Shown here in pieces: positions 35,230 to 44,452 of a DNA stretch of 64,000 nt. The stretch lies in assembly GCF_005886345.1 (NCBI RefSeq), contig NZ_PNEC01000017.1, positions 1-64,000 on the forward strand. The letters are read 5' to 3'. Positions within the stretch are counted from its first letter, which is position 1. The number at the start of each line of letters is the position of its first letter. The stretch is from Pseudoalteromonas phenolica (GTDB lineage Bacteria > Pseudomonadota > Gammaproteobacteria > Enterobacterales > Alteromonadaceae). The position numbers and the translations under genes were made by a program. Under the pieces are notes generated by a model. That model made no database searches. It worked only from the letters and a program-made list of their open reading frames with translations, and was not told the DNA's origin.

Positions 35230-36144
35230 CTACTCAAACCACCCCTTCACCTTCTTCATATTCGTTCGACTCACTGGCACTTTATCTTGATTCGATAACA
35301 CCAATTCGCCCTCGCGATTTTTTCTGAGTAACTTTTCTGCATGATTGGGGTTTACCCAATAACTACGGTGGGTTTGTCCTTCGCCTAGCTTTGGGCCGAT
35401 GTCTGAAAGTGCTTCAATGGCATCTTTTAAGTTGTATAAGATCAGGTGTTGTTCTTGCTCTGTAACGACTTTCAAATAATGTAGTTCTGCTTTTAGGCAA
35501 ATGAGTGAGTCTATGTTGTCTATTTTTGCGATTTTTAAAAAGTCATTCTCTGGCTGTGTAGCGGAATTATCTTGTGGTTCAACTGTAGGCTCTGCAGATT
35601 CAGAGTTAATCGATACAGGCTCAATCGTCACGTTTTTATTTTTATTAGCAATACTATCAAAGGTTTGAAGTGTTTCTTTTGATGATGGGGTTGTGTTTTC
35701 AGTACGTTTGATCTGAAAGCCACTTAACCAAGGTAAGTTTATCGCCACCCATGAAATGAGTGCTACAGGCGCCATATTTTGCCACTCTTCAAATAGCGCA
35801 TATAGGGTATAAGCTGTTTCTTGCTCTATATATACGTCGCGTAACAAAGAAAATGGCACATAGACAGTCACCGCAATGACTGAGTTGATAGTTAATTTAA
35901 TCAGATCGTTCTGTCTTGCTAATACGCCTTTCATTAAGTTGTGTGTGGCAATAAAAAACGACAAACAAGAAAATACTTGCACCTGCCAAACGACGAAATT
36001 TAGCCAATAAGGTAAGACATTGTCATCATCTGAGATACTTAAAAGGCAAGCTAGAAAAAAGCCAATACTGGCAAAATAACGCCAAGGGCTAATGGTGCCA
36101 ATTGGAAATTGCCCATTCATACAAAAAACTGCCCATTCATACAT
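35230..36144 (-). CDS. Membrane-bound LytTR-type DNA-binding regulator
   Basis: 304 residues. Several N-terminal hydrophobic helices (about 20-150) precede an Asn/Ser-rich linker and a C-terminal LytTR domain (IDNIDSLICLKAELHYLKVV; HRSYWVNPNHAEKLLR; VPVSRTNMKKVKGWF). Such membrane LytTR regulators bind DNA directly without a histidine kinase partner. Divergent from the TonB receptor operon at 36226, its probable target. The first codons include a 14-bp direct repeat (36110-36123 and 36130-36143), so the true start may be the ATG at 36120. Confidence 0.85.
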   Translation of the reverse strand: MYEWAVFCMNGQFPIGTISPWRYFASIGFFLACLLSISDDDNVLPYWLNFVVWQVQVFSCLSFFIATHNLMKGVLARQNDLIKLTINSVIAVTVYVPFSLLRDVYIEQETAYTLYALFEEWQNMAPVALISWVAINLPWLSGFQIKRTENTTPSSKETLQTFDSIANKNKNVTIEPVSINSESAEPTVEPQDNSATQPENDFLKIAKIDNIDSLICLKAELHYLKVVTEQEQHLILYNLKDAIEALSDIGPKLGEGQTHRSYWVNPNHAEKLLRKNREGELVLSNQDKVPVSRTNMKKVKGWFE

Positions 36145-36225
36145 AAATCAATAGCTTAATTAAACCAGAAAGCAGCATCAGCGTAAATTACTGACATTAA
36201 ATAAACGCATATAAAGGATGCAAAA

Positions 36226-38295
36226 ATGACTTTTATTAAATCTACTCTGGCTATTTTGGTTACTGCACTGTCGACTAAAACTGCTGCTAATACGATGAAC
36301 AATCAAGACGAACAAAAAATGATAGAAAGTATTACAGTGGTGGCCACTAAGCCTGATGGCATAAAAATCAGTTCAGGTAAATTACTGTCTTTACCAGGCA
36401 CTGGAAATGACCCACTAAAAGGGCTTGAAGCATTACCGGGTGTGGTATTAGCAACGCCCAGTACAGGTGGCCCAGTCGCACAGCCTGCCATTCGCGGCAG
36501 CTCTGTGAGTGACAATCTATATTTAACTGACGGGCTTGAGATGGGCTATGTGTTTCATAATGATGGGATCAGTGTTTACAACCCCTTGCTGATAGAAAGC
36601 TTTGAGTTAAAAACAGGTGCGTGGTCGAGCCAATACGCCAATGCAAATGGCGGTGTGATTTTAACTGAGCTGAGAGATCCCGATGCAGATAACCCAACCA
36701 ATGTTTTAGATTTAAGTTTTTTTAGAAGTGGCTTTTTGTACGAGCAAGCCGTTGCAAACAATGCAGCTTTTTATGTGTCTTTTAGAGAGAGCTTAGTGCA
36801 TACCTATGTCGATAACTTTATTGAGGACGAAGACTTCTCTTTTGCGGTGCCACCTCGAAATCGAGACTACCAAGCCAAACTGATTTGGGATTTAGACGAC
36901 AACAATGTGATCAGAGCGACCGCCAGTGGTGCGAAAGATTACATCGAGATAGCCTTCGATGCGGATGGCAGAGACATAGGCAAAAACCCAGATTTGGCAT
37001 CGGGCGAACGTTATCAAACGTATTTTCATAGCCAAGCAATCAGTTGGCAGAATTTTAATGGTGATTTTGAAACAACCACTAGCTTAAATTTACTGACGCA
37101 AAACCAACAAGAGCGAGAAGGAGATGTGTTTCGATGGGATGCAGACATCACCAAAGTGATCTTAAAGGCTGACAGTCAGTATCAAGGCGAAGACGTTGAC
37201 GTGCTATTTGGCGCAAAGGTGCAATCGACAGAAGTCGATTATGTCAGTAGTGGGCGTCTATTACCTTGTAACTTAGAGTTTGAAGTGTGCCCACCGAGTT
37301 ATTTTAGCGATATGTTTGCTGAAGAAGGCACATTAAAATTTGAGCAATATCATGCTTATGTTTCGGCGAATGGTGACTTAAGTGCAAATTGGGACTACCA
37401 AGTGGGGGTTGCGCTACTTGGCACTAATAACAACAGTCAAACTTATCTGGAGCCACGTGCACGTTTGGGGTATCGATTAAACGACGCACATAAATTGAAT
37501 TTAAGCGCTGGTATACACCATACACTGATTGATGATTATCAATACCTTATTGAAGGCTATGGTAATACTGAGCTCGAAGCCAGTGAGGCAACTCATTTTG
37601 TACTCAATCTTGAATCGACCCTTGATGACGGGTTGAGTATGAAAACAGAGCTGTTCTATAAAGAGCTTGATAACCTTGTAGTCGCAAACCCGAATGCGCA
37701 AAAGCGTTCATTAGCTCAAGATGTGTCTGGTTTTACTCGATTTGAAGATGTCGCCAGTGGCACAGCCTACGGCATTGAGCTTTTGGTGAATAAGCAGCTT
37801 TCAGATGACTGGTTTGGTTGGGCGAGCATTGCCTACAGTAAAACTGAGCGAGACAACCCGCTGACGCAGCAAAAATTTAACTCTGAATTTGATTTGCCTT
37901 GGGTGGCAAATATCGTACTTGACTATAAGTGGGACGAAAATTGGCAAATAGGCGCGAAGTGGCGCTTCCAAAGTGGCCGAAGATACACGCAAGTGAATTC
38001 TGCAACGCCTTACGTTGAACCGAATAGCGCGACCAACGAGCCATTGTTCTATGTGCCAAGCTACGGCGAGTTTAACGCTGAACAGTGGGGTAACTATCAT
38101 CGGTTAGATATTCGCGCAGACTATAAAACCGAGTGGTTTTGCCTAGACACCAACTTGTATATCGAAGTGTTAAACGTATATGGCTCTAGAGCAGTGCAGG
38201 AGCTCGAATATAACGCGGCTTACACTGAGTTTGAAAAAGACTATCAATTTCCCGATATGCCGCTGCCATCAATTGGGATCAGTATGACTTTTTAA
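36226..38295 (+). CDS. TonB-dependent outer-membrane receptor
   Basis: 689 residues. Signal peptide ends near KTAA. The plug domain is visible from TVVATKPDGI through LPGTGNDPLKGLEALPGVV and PAIRGSSVSDNLYLTDG to GGVILTELRDP. A C-terminal beta-barrel ends with a terminal Phe (SIGISMTF), the BAM signature. AAGGA ribosome-binding site. It imports a ligand by TonB energy. Ligand unknown. First gene of a gene set with a PhoX-like lipoprotein, a diheme cytochrome and a membrane protein. Confidence 0.92.
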   Translation: MTFIKSTLAILVTALSTKTAANTMNNQDEQKMIESITVVATKPDGIKISSGKLLSLPGTGNDPLKGLEALPGVVLATPSTGGPVAQPAIRGSSVSDNLYLTDGLEMGYVFHNDGISVYNPLLIESFELKTGAWSSQYANANGGVILTELRDPDADNPTNVLDLSFFRSGFLYEQAVANNAAFYVSFRESLVHTYVDNFIEDEDFSFAVPPRNRDYQAKLIWDLDDNNVIRATASGAKDYIEIAFDADGRDIGKNPDLASGERYQTYFHSQAISWQNFNGDFETTTSLNLLTQNQQEREGDVFRWDADITKVILKADSQYQGEDVDVLFGAKVQSTEVDYVSSGRLLPCNLEFEVCPPSYFSDMFAEEGTLKFEQYHAYVSANGDLSANWDYQVGVALLGTNNNSQTYLEPRARLGYRLNDAHKLNLSAGIHHTLIDDYQYLIEGYGNTELEASEATHFVLNLESTLDDGLSMKTELFYKELDNLVVANPNAQKRSLAQDVSGFTRFEDVASGTAYGIELLVNKQLSDDWFGWASIAYSKTERDNPLTQQKFNSEFDLPWVANIVLDYKWDENWQIGAKWRFQSGRRYTQVNSATPYVEPNSATNEPLFYVPSYGEFNAEQWGNYHRLDIRADYKTEWFCLDTNLYIEVLNVYGSRAVQELEYNAAYTEFEKDYQFPDMPLPSIGISMTF

Positions 38296-38322
38296 AGACA
38301 CCTGTCATTTTAAAAAGATGTT

Positions 38323-38349
38323 AAAAAGAGGCTTAATTGCCTCTTTTTT
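38323..38349 (+). terminator. Strong Rho-independent terminator
   Basis: AAAAAGAGGC and GCCTCTTTTT form a 10-bp stem around TTAATT, followed by T. It ends the TonB-receptor transcript, 28 nt after its stop. Confidence 0.9.
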
Positions 38350-38556
38350 ATTCTGTTAAAGTCAGAAAATATCTAGTCTTCCCTTCGTTTTATATTGTTT
38401 TTCTAATGCAGAAATACGTTTGTCTGAAATGACGAGTGTCATCAAATTAACCATTTTAAGTCACTGAACTGTAATGGATATTTAGCCTAACTTTAAAATA
38501 GAGCCTCTATTCTAGCCTGCGTTTTAAACTCAACAAACAACGTAGCAAGGTAAAAA

Positions 38557-40449
38557 ATGAAAACTAATAGTCTAAAGCTAAGTGCCGTCACACTTAGTAT
38601 TTTGGTTGCATTATCAGGATGTTTTGATGGTGATGACGGTGCACAAGGCATGCAAGGTGAAGCTGGTGCACAAGGTGTGCAAGGTGAAGCTGGTGCACAG
38701 GGTGAGCAAGGTGACACTGGCGCTCAAGGTGTTCAAGGTGAAGCTGGGGAGCAAGGCGATAAAGGCCTTGATGGTACTGCAGGTAAGTTAACACGGTTAG
38801 CAACTGTGCCAACTGGTGCTGAAGTTACTGGTATTTTCTTAACGAAAGAAGGGGACTTGTTCTTCAACGCGCAACACCCTTCTGATACTAATGTTGAAAA
38901 AGATGATTTAAACGACAAAACATACCATACCGGTACTGTAGGTGTTCTTGCAGGTGTTAACTTTAATAAACTACCAAAAACATTGGTTGATTCTCCGGTA
39001 CCTTCAAGCGAGAAAGAACGTCAAACTGTGATGTCTGCATACGGTCAGTATCAAATTCTTGGTCAAACTGGAGATACTTATGCGGGTAAATTATCTTCTG
39101 GTTTAGGTCATATCTATTCACATCAAGATAATCAGTTAATCCTAGAAAACGATATGCCTGATTTTAATGGTTTCATTCCAACAGGTGAGGGTAAAGGTTA
39201 TCTGTTCACTAATTGGGAAATGTACCCAGGTGGTATGAGCCGTTTAGCATTAACTAAAGATGACAAAGGCATGTGGTCAGTTGATGATGCCATGATGCTT
39301 GACTTTAAAGGTGTTCACGGTACTGCGGCAAACTGCTTTGGCTCTGTGACGCCATGGAATACACCGCTTACTTCAGAAGAGTGGATAGTTAACACATCGG
39401 TTGATTCTACAACGAGTGCAAGTTGGAATGATCAGTCAGCAATTGACACAAGTATCTTGGGTTATATGTGGCAGTTAACTGCACCAGATGCACCAAACCC
39501 ATATCGTTATGGTTATATCGCTGAAGTACAAAAGCCAACAGAAGCTGAGCCTGAAGTCGTTAAACATTATGCGTTAGGTCGTTTTGAACATGAAAATGCA
39601 ACAGTAATGCCTGACGGTAAAACCGTGTATATGTCGCAAGATGATACGGGTGGTGTACTGTTTAAATTTGTAGCTGATACGCCAGAAGATTTAAGTGCTG
39701 GTATTTTATATGGTGCTAAGTTAAAGCAAGACGTTGGTCAAAACGACCCTGCAACCACTGGCTTCGATGTTGAATGGATCGAACTTGGTCGCGGTGACAA
39801 TGCCACTATCGAAGCCTGGATTGCTGACTTTGACGGTATTGGTACTGAAGACTATGTAGAAGGTGAAACTAGCTATATGACATTAGCGGATGTTGCAGCA
39901 TGGGATAAAGGTGATGCAACTTATCCGACTGTTGAAAACGGCGGTGGTAAGGTTACAGCGGGTGCACCAATGGATGACCGAGTTGTATTCTTAGAGTCTC
40001 GCCAAGCAGCAAAAGCTAAAGGTGCGACTGCTGAATGGCGTAAGCTGGAAGGCATTTCTATTAATACTGATCGTGCTAAAGAAGCCATTGAAGGTGTTAA
40101 TACGATTGCTGATGAAGAAGTTACAGAAGCATTTGTTTATATTGCAATTGCTGACCTAGATAAAACGATGATTGATGGCGAAGGTGATATTCAATTATCA
40201 AGTCGTGTGAAAGATTGTGGTGGTGTTTATCGTGCCAAGCTAGAAGCAGGTTATAACATCAGCCGTATTGAACCGGTTGTTATGGGTTCTACTTATCGTA
40301 GCTCGTTAGATGGCGCGGCAAGATGTGATGTGAACCAGCTTTCACAGCCAGACAATGTCATTGTTATGGACGATGGCCGTATCATCATTGGTGAAGATGG
40401 CTTCCAAGAGAACAACACATTATGGCTATACGAGCCAGTTAAGAACTAA
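38557..40449 (+). CDS. PhoX/DUF839-like lipoprotein with collagen-like repeat
   Basis: 630 residues. Lipobox ALSGC at about residue 22. Residues about 24-75 are Gly-x-y collagen-like repeats (GAQGVQGEAGAQGEQGDTGA). The rest is a PhoX-like beta-propeller domain (FEHENATVMPDGKTVYMSQD; GGVLFKFVAD; and later DGRIIIGEDG). PhoX enzymes are calcium/iron phosphatases, although most DUF839 proteins have no proven activity. The collagen stalk plus lipid anchor would hold the propeller away from the membrane. Confidence 0.85.
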   Translation: MKTNSLKLSAVTLSILVALSGCFDGDDGAQGMQGEAGAQGVQGEAGAQGEQGDTGAQGVQGEAGEQGDKGLDGTAGKLTRLATVPTGAEVTGIFLTKEGDLFFNAQHPSDTNVEKDDLNDKTYHTGTVGVLAGVNFNKLPKTLVDSPVPSSEKERQTVMSAYGQYQILGQTGDTYAGKLSSGLGHIYSHQDNQLILENDMPDFNGFIPTGEGKGYLFTNWEMYPGGMSRLALTKDDKGMWSVDDAMMLDFKGVHGTAANCFGSVTPWNTPLTSEEWIVNTSVDSTTSASWNDQSAIDTSILGYMWQLTAPDAPNPYRYGYIAEVQKPTEAEPEVVKHYALGRFEHENATVMPDGKTVYMSQDDTGGVLFKFVADTPEDLSAGILYGAKLKQDVGQNDPATTGFDVEWIELGRGDNATIEAWIADFDGIGTEDYVEGETSYMTLADVAAWDKGDATYPTVENGGGKVTAGAPMDDRVVFLESRQAAKAKGATAEWRKLEGISINTDRAKEAIEGVNTIADEEVTEAFVYIAIADLDKTMIDGEGDIQLSSRVKDCGGVYRAKLEAGYNISRIEPVVMGSTYRSSLDGAARCDVNQLSQPDNVIVMDDGRIIIGEDGFQENNTLWLYEPVKN

Positions 40450-40459
40450 TCCAGTTGTT

Positions 40460-40486
40460 GCAGAGATCGTCAGATCTCTGCTTTTT
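40460..40486 (+). terminator. Rho-independent terminator after the PhoX-like gene
   Basis: GCAGAGATC/GATCTCTGC, 9 bp perfect, loop GTCA, followed by TTTTT. It separates the PhoX-like gene from the diheme-cytochrome gene, which therefore probably has its own weak promoter or is reached by read-through. Confidence 0.9.
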
Positions 40487-40503
40487 CATCAGTGGTAATC
40501 ATC

Positions 40504-42141
40504 ATGCGAACAAGATTAATTTGGCTATCATCTATAGCCACTGCACTTTTCTCAGCGTCATGTTACGCCCATGAAAGTGCGGCTGAGTATAAACACACTA
40601 ACACGCCCAAGGCGCTCGATTTTATTAAACAAAATGAGATTTATAATCCAGAGTCAGTGATCCCGCCTCAGTGTTACACCAAAACCGAAGGCAAGCATAA
40701 CCCTTGTATGGCCTGTCATCAGAGCTACCCTAGCACAGATAAAAGACCCAATATCATAAATGATGGTGACTTGCAGGGAGACTATCAATTTTCAGAAGCG
40801 GGAATGACAAATAGTTGGACAAACTTGTTTGTCGACCGCTCACTAAAGATAAAAGATATTAAAGATAGCTTTATCAGTGAGTGGGTGAAAGAAGACAATT
40901 ATCATTCTTTTATTAACGCTCATAAAAATCACCCACAAATAGAAGCTATAAAATTAGATAATCTTGCACTGCCAAAAAAAGCGTTCTTTGAAAATGGCTT
41001 GGCCAAAGATGGAAGTCATTGGGTGGCGTTTAACTACAAACCTTTTCCAAGTACCTTTTGGCCAACAAATGGCTCAACAGGCGATGTAATGATCCGCCTT
41101 GATAAGTCGTTCAGGCAGCTTAAAGGTGAAGATAGCCTAGACGTTTATTTTGCTAATTTAAGCTTGCTTGAAATGTCGATGAAGCGATTAGACAACATCA
41201 CAGTGCCTAATATAGATGAGAGAAAGCTGCAGGTTGATCTAAATGATGACGGCAAGCTTTCTGTGATCACGACAATGCAAAAGCGTAGTCATTACCTTGG
41301 TGACGCTAAGAAAGTGCCTTTAACAGATATGTTATATCCAAAGGGTACTGAGTTCTTACATACTGTTCGTTACATTGGCGTTGACGAAAATGGCAAGCCA
41401 TACAATGCAGAGCGCATGAAAGAAGTCCGCTATATGAAAAAACATGGTTTTAAAAATAAGCGTAAAGTAGCGATTTCATATCATCGAGAAGCGAAAGAAA
41501 AAGAGTTCGAACAATTACCTAGAACTGTGAATTTAAGAAAGCGGGGTATAGATAACGGATTCAGTTGGACTATCAATGGCTTCATTGAAGATGAAAAAGG
41601 CAGGCTGCGTCAACAGCATTATCAAGAGCTGCAATCATGTAATGGGTGTCATAAAACGATTGGTACCACAATAGATCAAACGTTTTCTTTTGCTCGCAAA
41701 GTTGAAGGCGTAAAAGGGTGGGGTTACATCAATCTTAAAACACAAAATGACACACCTACTCTGGGTCAAAAACAAGGTGAATTCCTAACTTACCTACAAA
41801 GAGTCGGTGGGGGCGATGAGTTCAGGCAAAACAAAGAAATGCTGCAAAAGTGGTTCAATCAAGATGGAACGGTTAAAACAGCGCAGGTGCTGGCATTACC
41901 TAATATTTATGAACTAATCATGCCTTCAAGACGCAGAGCGCTCGATTTAAATAAAGCCTATTTTACGATCATGAAAGAGCAAAGTTACTTGTTTGGAAGA
42001 GAAGCGACCTTGGGTGTCGCAACAAATGTACTTGAAAAAGTTGAAGATAATATGCCACCACTAGAAGAAAATTTCAGGTATGGCTTTGATATTCGACTTG
42101 ATTGGGCGCAGGCTGAAAATAGCGGATCCTTAAAGGAGTAA
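40504..42141 (+). CDS. Periplasmic diheme c-type cytochrome of unknown family
   Basis: 545 residues from the ATG at 40504 (a GTG four codons earlier is an alternative). Signal peptide ends near SASCYA. Two heme c motifs: CMACH near residue 67 and CNGCH at about 380, placed ~310 residues apart, unlike most diheme cytochromes. The intervening region is hydrophilic with no recognised domain. An electron-transfer or heme-peroxidase-like role is possible. Four nt before the next gene. Confidence 0.78.
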   Translation: MRTRLIWLSSIATALFSASCYAHESAAEYKHTNTPKALDFIKQNEIYNPESVIPPQCYTKTEGKHNPCMACHQSYPSTDKRPNIINDGDLQGDYQFSEAGMTNSWTNLFVDRSLKIKDIKDSFISEWVKEDNYHSFINAHKNHPQIEAIKLDNLALPKKAFFENGLAKDGSHWVAFNYKPFPSTFWPTNGSTGDVMIRLDKSFRQLKGEDSLDVYFANLSLLEMSMKRLDNITVPNIDERKLQVDLNDDGKLSVITTMQKRSHYLGDAKKVPLTDMLYPKGTEFLHTVRYIGVDENGKPYNAERMKEVRYMKKHGFKNKRKVAISYHREAKEKEFEQLPRTVNLRKRGIDNGFSWTINGFIEDEKGRLRQQHYQELQSCNGCHKTIGTTIDQTFSFARKVEGVKGWGYINLKTQNDTPTLGQKQGEFLTYLQRVGGGDEFRQNKEMLQKWFNQDGTVKTAQVLALPNIYELIMPSRRRALDLNKAYFTIMKEQSYLFGREATLGVATNVLEKVEDNMPPLEENFRYGFDIRLDWAQAENSGSLKE

Positions 42142-42145
42142 CGGT

Positions 42146-42829
42146 GTGGAACTACTGCTTGAATTTTTCTTTGCCTGTTTGCTCATGGGCTTAGCTATTG
42201 GGCTAGATGTTGCCATAGTCACAGCACTTTATAGTAAACAATTGAGCGATAATGCTGTGAAAGTGCGCTGGGTGGTGGGTGTCACAGCAACCCATACTTT
42301 GTTTCCGATGTTTGGCTATATGCTGAGTTATTTTGGTTTGAAATGGCTACCGAGTATTAGCCCCATCATTGGCTTAATTGCATTCGCGTTTATTGCTTAT
42401 TTTCTGTATCAAGAGTTGCAAGACTATTATGAAGACGAAGAAGCCAGCTTTACACATAAAGCAATTTCATGGGCGTTGATCATCGCAGTGAGTTGGGATG
42501 CACTTTGGTCAGGACCGGCGAAATCAGCTCAGATCATAAATTGGCCTGAGTCTCTGGTGTGGTTGTCATTTTTTGTAGTCGGTGGATTAGTGCTACTGTC
42601 ATCGCAAATAGGCTTGTGGCTCGGTCGCTATTTAATCGCGTCTCAGAAAGATCCCAAGGTGAATCGAGGTTGGCATTGGCTGCAATATTCGACCATAGCT
42701 TATTTCGGTTTATTGGCTTTATTTAGATATACCTTTAATAGCCAAGTTCATGATGGCGCGATATTCATGCTGGCAGCCACATTGGTTGGCAGTTACGTAT
42801 TTTATCCGGTGGAACAAAAAAGAAATTAA
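42146..42829 (+). CDS. Six-TM membrane protein, MntP-like
   Basis: 227 residues, GTG start with AAGGAG 9 nt upstream. Six TM helices in two related halves (AIGLDVAIVTALYSKQ in helix 1; IIAVSWDALWSGPAKS in helix 4). The duplicated Asp-containing helix pattern recalls MntP manganese exporters and the LysE/MntP superfamily, but the match is not close enough to name it. Overlap-scale spacing to the cytochrome gene implies coexpression. Confidence 0.6.
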   Translation: MELLLEFFFACLLMGLAIGLDVAIVTALYSKQLSDNAVKVRWVVGVTATHTLFPMFGYMLSYFGLKWLPSISPIIGLIAFAFIAYFLYQELQDYYEDEEASFTHKAISWALIIAVSWDALWSGPAKSAQIINWPESLVWLSFFVVGGLVLLSSQIGLWLGRYLIASQKDPKVNRGWHWLQYSTIAYFGLLALFRYTFNSQVHDGAIFMLAATLVGSYVFYPVEQKRN

Positions 42830-42864
42830 ATAAATGTAGAGAAAGGTTTTTATTCGCATGAAAC

Positions 42865-42899
42865 AAAGGGGTAAGCGTAACACTAGCTACCCCTTTTTT
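42865..42899 (+). terminator. Rho-independent terminator of the cytochrome/MntP-like operon
   Basis: AAAGGGGTA/TACCCCTTT stem with a partly paired inner loop, followed by TTT. Thirty-six nt after the last stop codon of the operon. Confidence 0.85.
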
Positions 42900-42969
42900 C
42901 TTTTGCAAAGGAAAATAGGAAAACTCATAAATACTGCTTACAACTGATAGCCAATTAGTAACATCACTA

Positions 42970-43764
42970 CTAATTTACTTGACTAATATTAAGTATAGAC
43001 GAAGAAGTTGTATAACGCTTAATTATTGCACTAATATCTTTTTCTAAGTTTGCAATAGCTTCATTTATTTTCACGATATCTTGTTTAGAAAAGCGTTCTT
43101 TATTGAGCATAAAGTGAATGGGGTTATCATTGACAACATAAGGATGCAGTTGAATATTTCCGCCTTGGTATGTAGAGAAGTAATAAAGTGCTGCCATTTC
43201 ATCTTCAACCAAAAACTCCACTCTTTTTAAATGTACCATACTCATGCGTTGTTTTATGCTCTTAACAAAAGCAAAATGTGGCTTATTTTCTGGTTTTTTA
43301 AAGTGCCCATTAAATTCTTCGCCGTAAAATGCCCCTGGATTAATCACAAATGACATTTTCTGGTCGAACAGGGTTGCTAAGTTATTGATTGGTTTGATAG
43401 GCAGGTGAGTAAATAATCGCATTCTCTCTCGTCGGTACGCTGCTGTAAAAGCAGCGATTTTGTCTCGTTCGTGATTGAAACTCGATGAGGGTAATACATC
43501 AACTAAACCAATGCTGAGTTCTTTTATGGCCCTGTCGGTGGTTGGTAACCTGACAAACTCAATGCAAAAGCCAGCCTTTTGGAAGACTTTCCTGCTTATA
43601 TCAATTTCAAGGCCGAAGGCTCTATCTTGTTGATACATGACATAAGGCGGCCAAGAAGCACCGATGCCTATGTACACGGTTTTGTCATTGGCACACTGAG
43701 CAAACAAGTTATGGCTGAATAATAATAGTAAAAAGCAAACACTCAGTCGCAATATAAAGCCCAT
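42970..43764 (-). CDS. Periplasmic solute-binding protein (SBP_bac_3 type)
   Basis: 264 residues. Signal peptide ends near LFAQ. The mature start VYIGIGASWPPYVMYQQDRA has the pattern of extracellular amino-acid-binding proteins. LVDVLPSSSFNHERDKIAAF is the second-lobe motif. No transport genes nearby. Downstream of the frameshifted gene at 43905-44323 on the same strand. Confidence 0.78.
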   Translation of the reverse strand: MGFILRLSVCFLLLLFSHNLFAQCANDKTVYIGIGASWPPYVMYQQDRAFGLEIDISRKVFQKAGFCIEFVRLPTTDRAIKELSIGLVDVLPSSSFNHERDKIAAFTAAYRRERMRLFTHLPIKPINNLATLFDQKMSFVINPGAFYGEEFNGHFKKPENKPHFAFVKSIKQRMSMVHLKRVEFLVEDEMAALYYFSTYQGGNIQLHPYVVNDNPIHFMLNKERFSKQDIVKINEAIANLEKDISAIIKRYTTSSSILNISQVN

Positions 43765-43904
43765 TTATCAAAAGCATTATTATCAATTAAGTATAGACAG
43801 AAATTAAATCCTAAGGAATGAAATAAGACGAAAAAAAAGATAAAGTGTTTTATGCAAGCGCTTACCTTTTTGCTAAGAATATTCGGATATTAACCGCTAT
43901 AAGC

Positions 43905-44323
43905 TTATGGGCAGGATGACATATCTTTAGATAACTCGCTGATAAAATTACCTGACTTATCAAGATAGCGATAAACCATAGTCACGCCATACTCTTTGAA
44001 TGCTTTTAAGTCTTTATTGCTGCACAATGGTTTTATTACAATATGTTGCAGCAGTGTTGTAAATTGACTGGCAATCTAATTGCTCGACACTGTAGTTAAT
44101 CATGGTGTTGTTATAAATAATATAACTGCTAAATGCTGTAACTGAATCTAATCGCGTTTCTTCATCTAACATCACAGGCCCGTTTTTATTTAACATTGCT
44201 GCGGTCTTTGTAAGCTCAACAAATAAACTTCTTTGAAGAACAGTTTGTGTGGCAGAGCCTTTAGCGCTAAGAAGCAAAGTGGTAAGCAAAAAGGGTTTTA
44301 ATCAATCCATTTTGCATCTTCAT
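43905..44323 (-). pseudogene. Secreted small-protein gene with two single-base frameshifts
   Basis: Read from the ATG at 44323 a signal peptide begins (MKMQNGLIKT) but the frame is lost in a T5 run. The correct frame continues (LLTTLLLSAKGSA, then TAAMLNKNGPVMLDEETRL) until an A4 run near 44035, where another slip is needed to continue as NKPLCSNKDLKAFKEYGVTM up to the stop at 43905. Combined, about 138 residues with a signal peptide and four Cys, similar to a widespread family of uncharacterised exported proteins. Both breaks are in homopolymers. Confidence 0.7.
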
Positions 44324-44452
44324 TGTTGCTAAAAAATAAATAATATATGAAAGAGAGGACAAAAATCTATGTCAAAAGTTACTTTTGCTAGAGCGAACCC
44401 CAAACTTCTAAATACTTAATTGGTGAAGAAGTTTGGGGTATGCCAATTCTTT

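Noticed and set aside
38493..38717. Cys/Pro-rich ORF on the minus strand
   Set aside because: Antisense image of the collagen-like Gly repeat.
38629..38790. Repeat array of CRISPR or other mobile type
   Set aside because: The repeated DNA is the coding sequence of Gly-x-y collagen-like repeats; units are 9 or 18 nt with no spacers.
42146..42829. Confident naming as MntP
   Set aside because: Only the two-half topology and Asp-containing helices fit; the usual MntP signature is not present.
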